Source of the DNA: Pseudomonas viridiflava
GTDB lineage: Bacteria > Pseudomonadota > Gammaproteobacteria > Pseudomonadales > Pseudomonadaceae
Direction of reading: 5' to 3'
NCBI RefSeq assembly: GCF_900582625.1
Contig: NZ_UTIQ01000241.1
Coordinates: forward strand, 496,001 to 560,000
Length of the DNA stretch: 64,000 nucleotides
In this document: positions 62,446-64,000 of the stretch, in pieces
Layout of the letters: each line of letters opens with the position of its first letter
How positions within the stretch are numbered: the stretch's first letter is position 1
Translations under genes and position numbers: made by a program
The notes under the pieces: model-generated
Database searches by the model: none
Seen by the model: only the letters and a program-made list of their open reading frames with translations
Told to the model about the DNA's origin: nothing

Positions 62446-64000
62446 GTTGCGTCGTCACGTGCTTGCCGTCGCCGTCAGTGCGGTTCTGGCGAGTGCGGCC
62501 GCCGAGGCCTGCGGCCCGGATTACCCGTTGCGATTGCTGGGCGACCGCGCCAACAGCCTGGCCGAGTTGCCTGAAAGCAACTTCACCTTCGAGGCCGGAC
62601 GTCTCGCCGTCTCGGTGCCAGCCCTCAAGCCCGCAGCGCCAGCAGACAGCGAAAGCCGCTGGGATGAGGCGCAAAACCGCTACCTCGACGAGCGGGAAGT
62701 GGCCGAGCCCAAAGGTTTAAGCCCTGAGCAAGTGGCGAAAATCGTCGAACTGCGCCAGCTCACCGACGCCGCTCAGGCCGAGGCAGCGGGCGCAAGCTTG
62801 CCCGCCGAGCTGCGCCTTTACACCGCCGGCGCGGTAGCGTTCATGCAGGCGGACGATGCCACGGCGCAGGCCTATTTCCGTCAGGTGCTGGCGCTGCCGG
62901 CCGGCGAACGTCAGCTGCGCGGCGCCTGGGCGGCCTATTCACTGGGACGCAGCCTGGCCCGTTCCGCCGACGCGGCGCGCGCAGCCGACCTCACTGATGA
63001 ACAACTGACCCAAGCGCGCCAGGCAGATGTCGACGGCGCCAAACAAGCCTTCCAGCAAACCCGCCAACTGGTGCTGGACGGTGCCAGCGATGCCATGGAA
63101 CTGGGCATCGCCAGCCTCGGTGAAGAAGCGCGCCTGGAGCTGGATGAAGGCGATTGGTCGGCTGCTATCGGGCTGTACGCCAGTCAGCTAAAACTCGGCT
63201 CCACCACCGGCTACAGCTCCATGAAGGCGCTTGCCGTCGATCTCAGCCAGATGCCGGAAGAGCAACTGGCGCCGCTGCTTCAGCAACTGCCGGTGCAGCG
63301 CCTGCTGACGGCGTACCTCATCAGCCATGCCGGCTGGTCGTACGGCGAGCAGCCAGCGGGCGAGCAAACCTTGGTGAAACTGCTGCAACGGGGCGACATT
63401 GCCAATATGGCCAACGCCGACCGCCTCGCCGCGTTGAGTTATCAAGTGGGCGACTACGCCGCCACCGCCGCCCTGCTCGAACATGCGCCCGACAATGGCC
63501 TGACGTGGTGGCTGCGGGCAAAAATCGCCTTGCGCAACGGCGACCAGAACAGCGCCCAGGCCGCCTATGCCAAAGCCGCCCAGGCCTTTCCTGAAGACGA
63601 GTCCTGGGGCTGGCGCCGCGACGCTAACTGGAACAGCGAAACCCTGCAGCCGCACTGCCGCGTAGAAGGCGAAGGCGCCATTCTGGCGCTGCAACGCGGC
63701 GACTACCTCGAAGCCTTCGAAGCCCTGTACCGCAGTGGTTATATCTACTGGGGCGACACCGCTGAAGTCGCCGAACGGGTGCTGACCACCGACGAGCTGA
63801 AAGCCTTCGTCGATGCCAACGTGCCGGCTCCGCCCTCGATTGCCACGCCGCCCGAGCCTTACGTTTACCAACCGCGCCCGGTTGCCGCCCAATTGCGGCA
63901 ACTGTTGGCACGCCGCCTGTTGCGCGACGGGCGCTATGACGAGGCGCCGGGCTATTTCTATGAAGTGAGCCTGCAAACCGCTGCCCGCGAATACGGCCAA
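62432..64000 (+). CDS. Secreted helical-repeat (TPR-like) protein, 3' end outside the window
   Basis: Open to the end of the window (523 codons). GTG start at 62432 with a strong AAGGAGG site. A signal peptide of about 27 residues ends near AAAEA, then CGPDYPLRLLGDRA. The rest is Ala- and Leu-rich helical repeats (for example AVAFMQADDATAQAYFRQVL and AYAKAAQAFPEDESWGW) like TPR/Sel1 scaffolds. It is translationally coupled to the DUF3142 lipoprotein. Function unknown. Confidence 0.85.
   Translation, partial: MSHLKLRRHVLAVAVSAVLASAAAEACGPDYPLRLLGDRANSLAELPESNFTFEAGRLAVSVPALKPAAPADSESRWDEAQNRYLDEREVAEPKGLSPEQVAKIVELRQLTDAAQAEAAGASLPAELRLYTAGAVAFMQADDATAQAYFRQVLALPAGERQLRGAWAAYSLGRSLARSADAARAADLTDEQLTQARQADVDGAKQAFQQTRQLVLDGASDAMELGIASLGEEARLELDEGDWSAAIGLYASQLKLGSTTGYSSMKALAVDLSQMPEEQLAPLLQQLPVQRLLTAYLISHAGWSYGEQPAGEQTLVKLLQRGDIANMANADRLAALSYQVGDYAATAALLEHAPDNGLTWWLRAKIALRNGDQNSAQAAYAKAAQAFPEDESWGWRRDANWNSETLQPHCRVEGEGAILALQRGDYLEAFEALYRSGYIYWGDTAEVAERVLTTDELKAFVDANVPAPPSIATPPEPYVYQPRPVAAQLRQLLARRLLRDGRYDEAPGYFYEVSLQTAAREYGQ

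Overview
The window is chromosomal DNA of a fluorescent-type Pseudomonas. The evidence is a complete alginate operon in canonical Pseudomonas order (algD-8-44-K-E-G-X-L-I-J-F-A), Pseudomonas-type REP palindromes (cores such as GTGGGAGCGGC and TAGGAGCCAGC) between genes, an RsmC/GDT1/YaaA/CstA/PhoH/TrmA gene set typical of the genus, and high-GC codon use almost throughout. The exception is about 50.4-60.5 kb, which is visibly richer in A/T.

Layout. 0-14.7 kb is mixed housekeeping and accessory DNA: a truncated D-2-hydroxyacid dehydrogenase, rsmC, a yybP-ykoY (Mn2+) riboswitch with a GDT1-type transporter, a SnoaL-like protein, a periplasmic M48 lipoprotein protease, a Cache-type chemoreceptor, a secreted protein made of eleven 13-residue repeats, an SDR, a fungal-type cytosine deaminase, a polyamine-type binding protein, a GST, a GIY-YIG protein, a ParD/ParE-like toxin-antitoxin pair, a SnoaL-like/GlxA-like divergent pair and yaaA. 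14.7-32.5 kb is the alginate locus. It is preceded by a nested REP block and a long algD control region in which I can see an AlgU-type promoter directly beside a consensus AlgR site. Catalytic residues of AlgD, AlgG, AlgX, AlgL, AlgI and AlgJ are intact, so the system should be functional. About 450 bp of duplicated palindromic repeats split algL from algI.

32.7-37.0 kb holds a PhoH-like ATPase, a purine permease and trmA. 37.0-45.6 kb is a tightly overlapping nine-gene operon: DUF523/DUF1722, a MerR-type regulator, CPD photolyase, SnoaL-like, SDR, FAD amine oxidase, DUF1365, cyclopropane-fatty-acid synthase and DUF2878. The regulator lacks the B12-binding histidines of CarH/LitR. The operon is headed by two pairs of TGTACA boxes that match the direct repeat described for the class II LitR (PplR) proteins of P. 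putida. I read it as a light-induced DNA-repair and membrane-lipid-modification unit.

45.6-50.2 kb carries a YkgJ-type protein, a methyltransferase and the convergent cstA-ybdD-yjiA pyruvate/peptide uptake group, with a Crc/Hfq-like motif at the cstA start. 50.5-60.5 kb is a two-partner secretion locus with a 2695-residue TpsA exoprotein. The window ends with a DUF3015 protein, a DUF3142 lipoprotein and a secreted helical-repeat protein that runs off the end.
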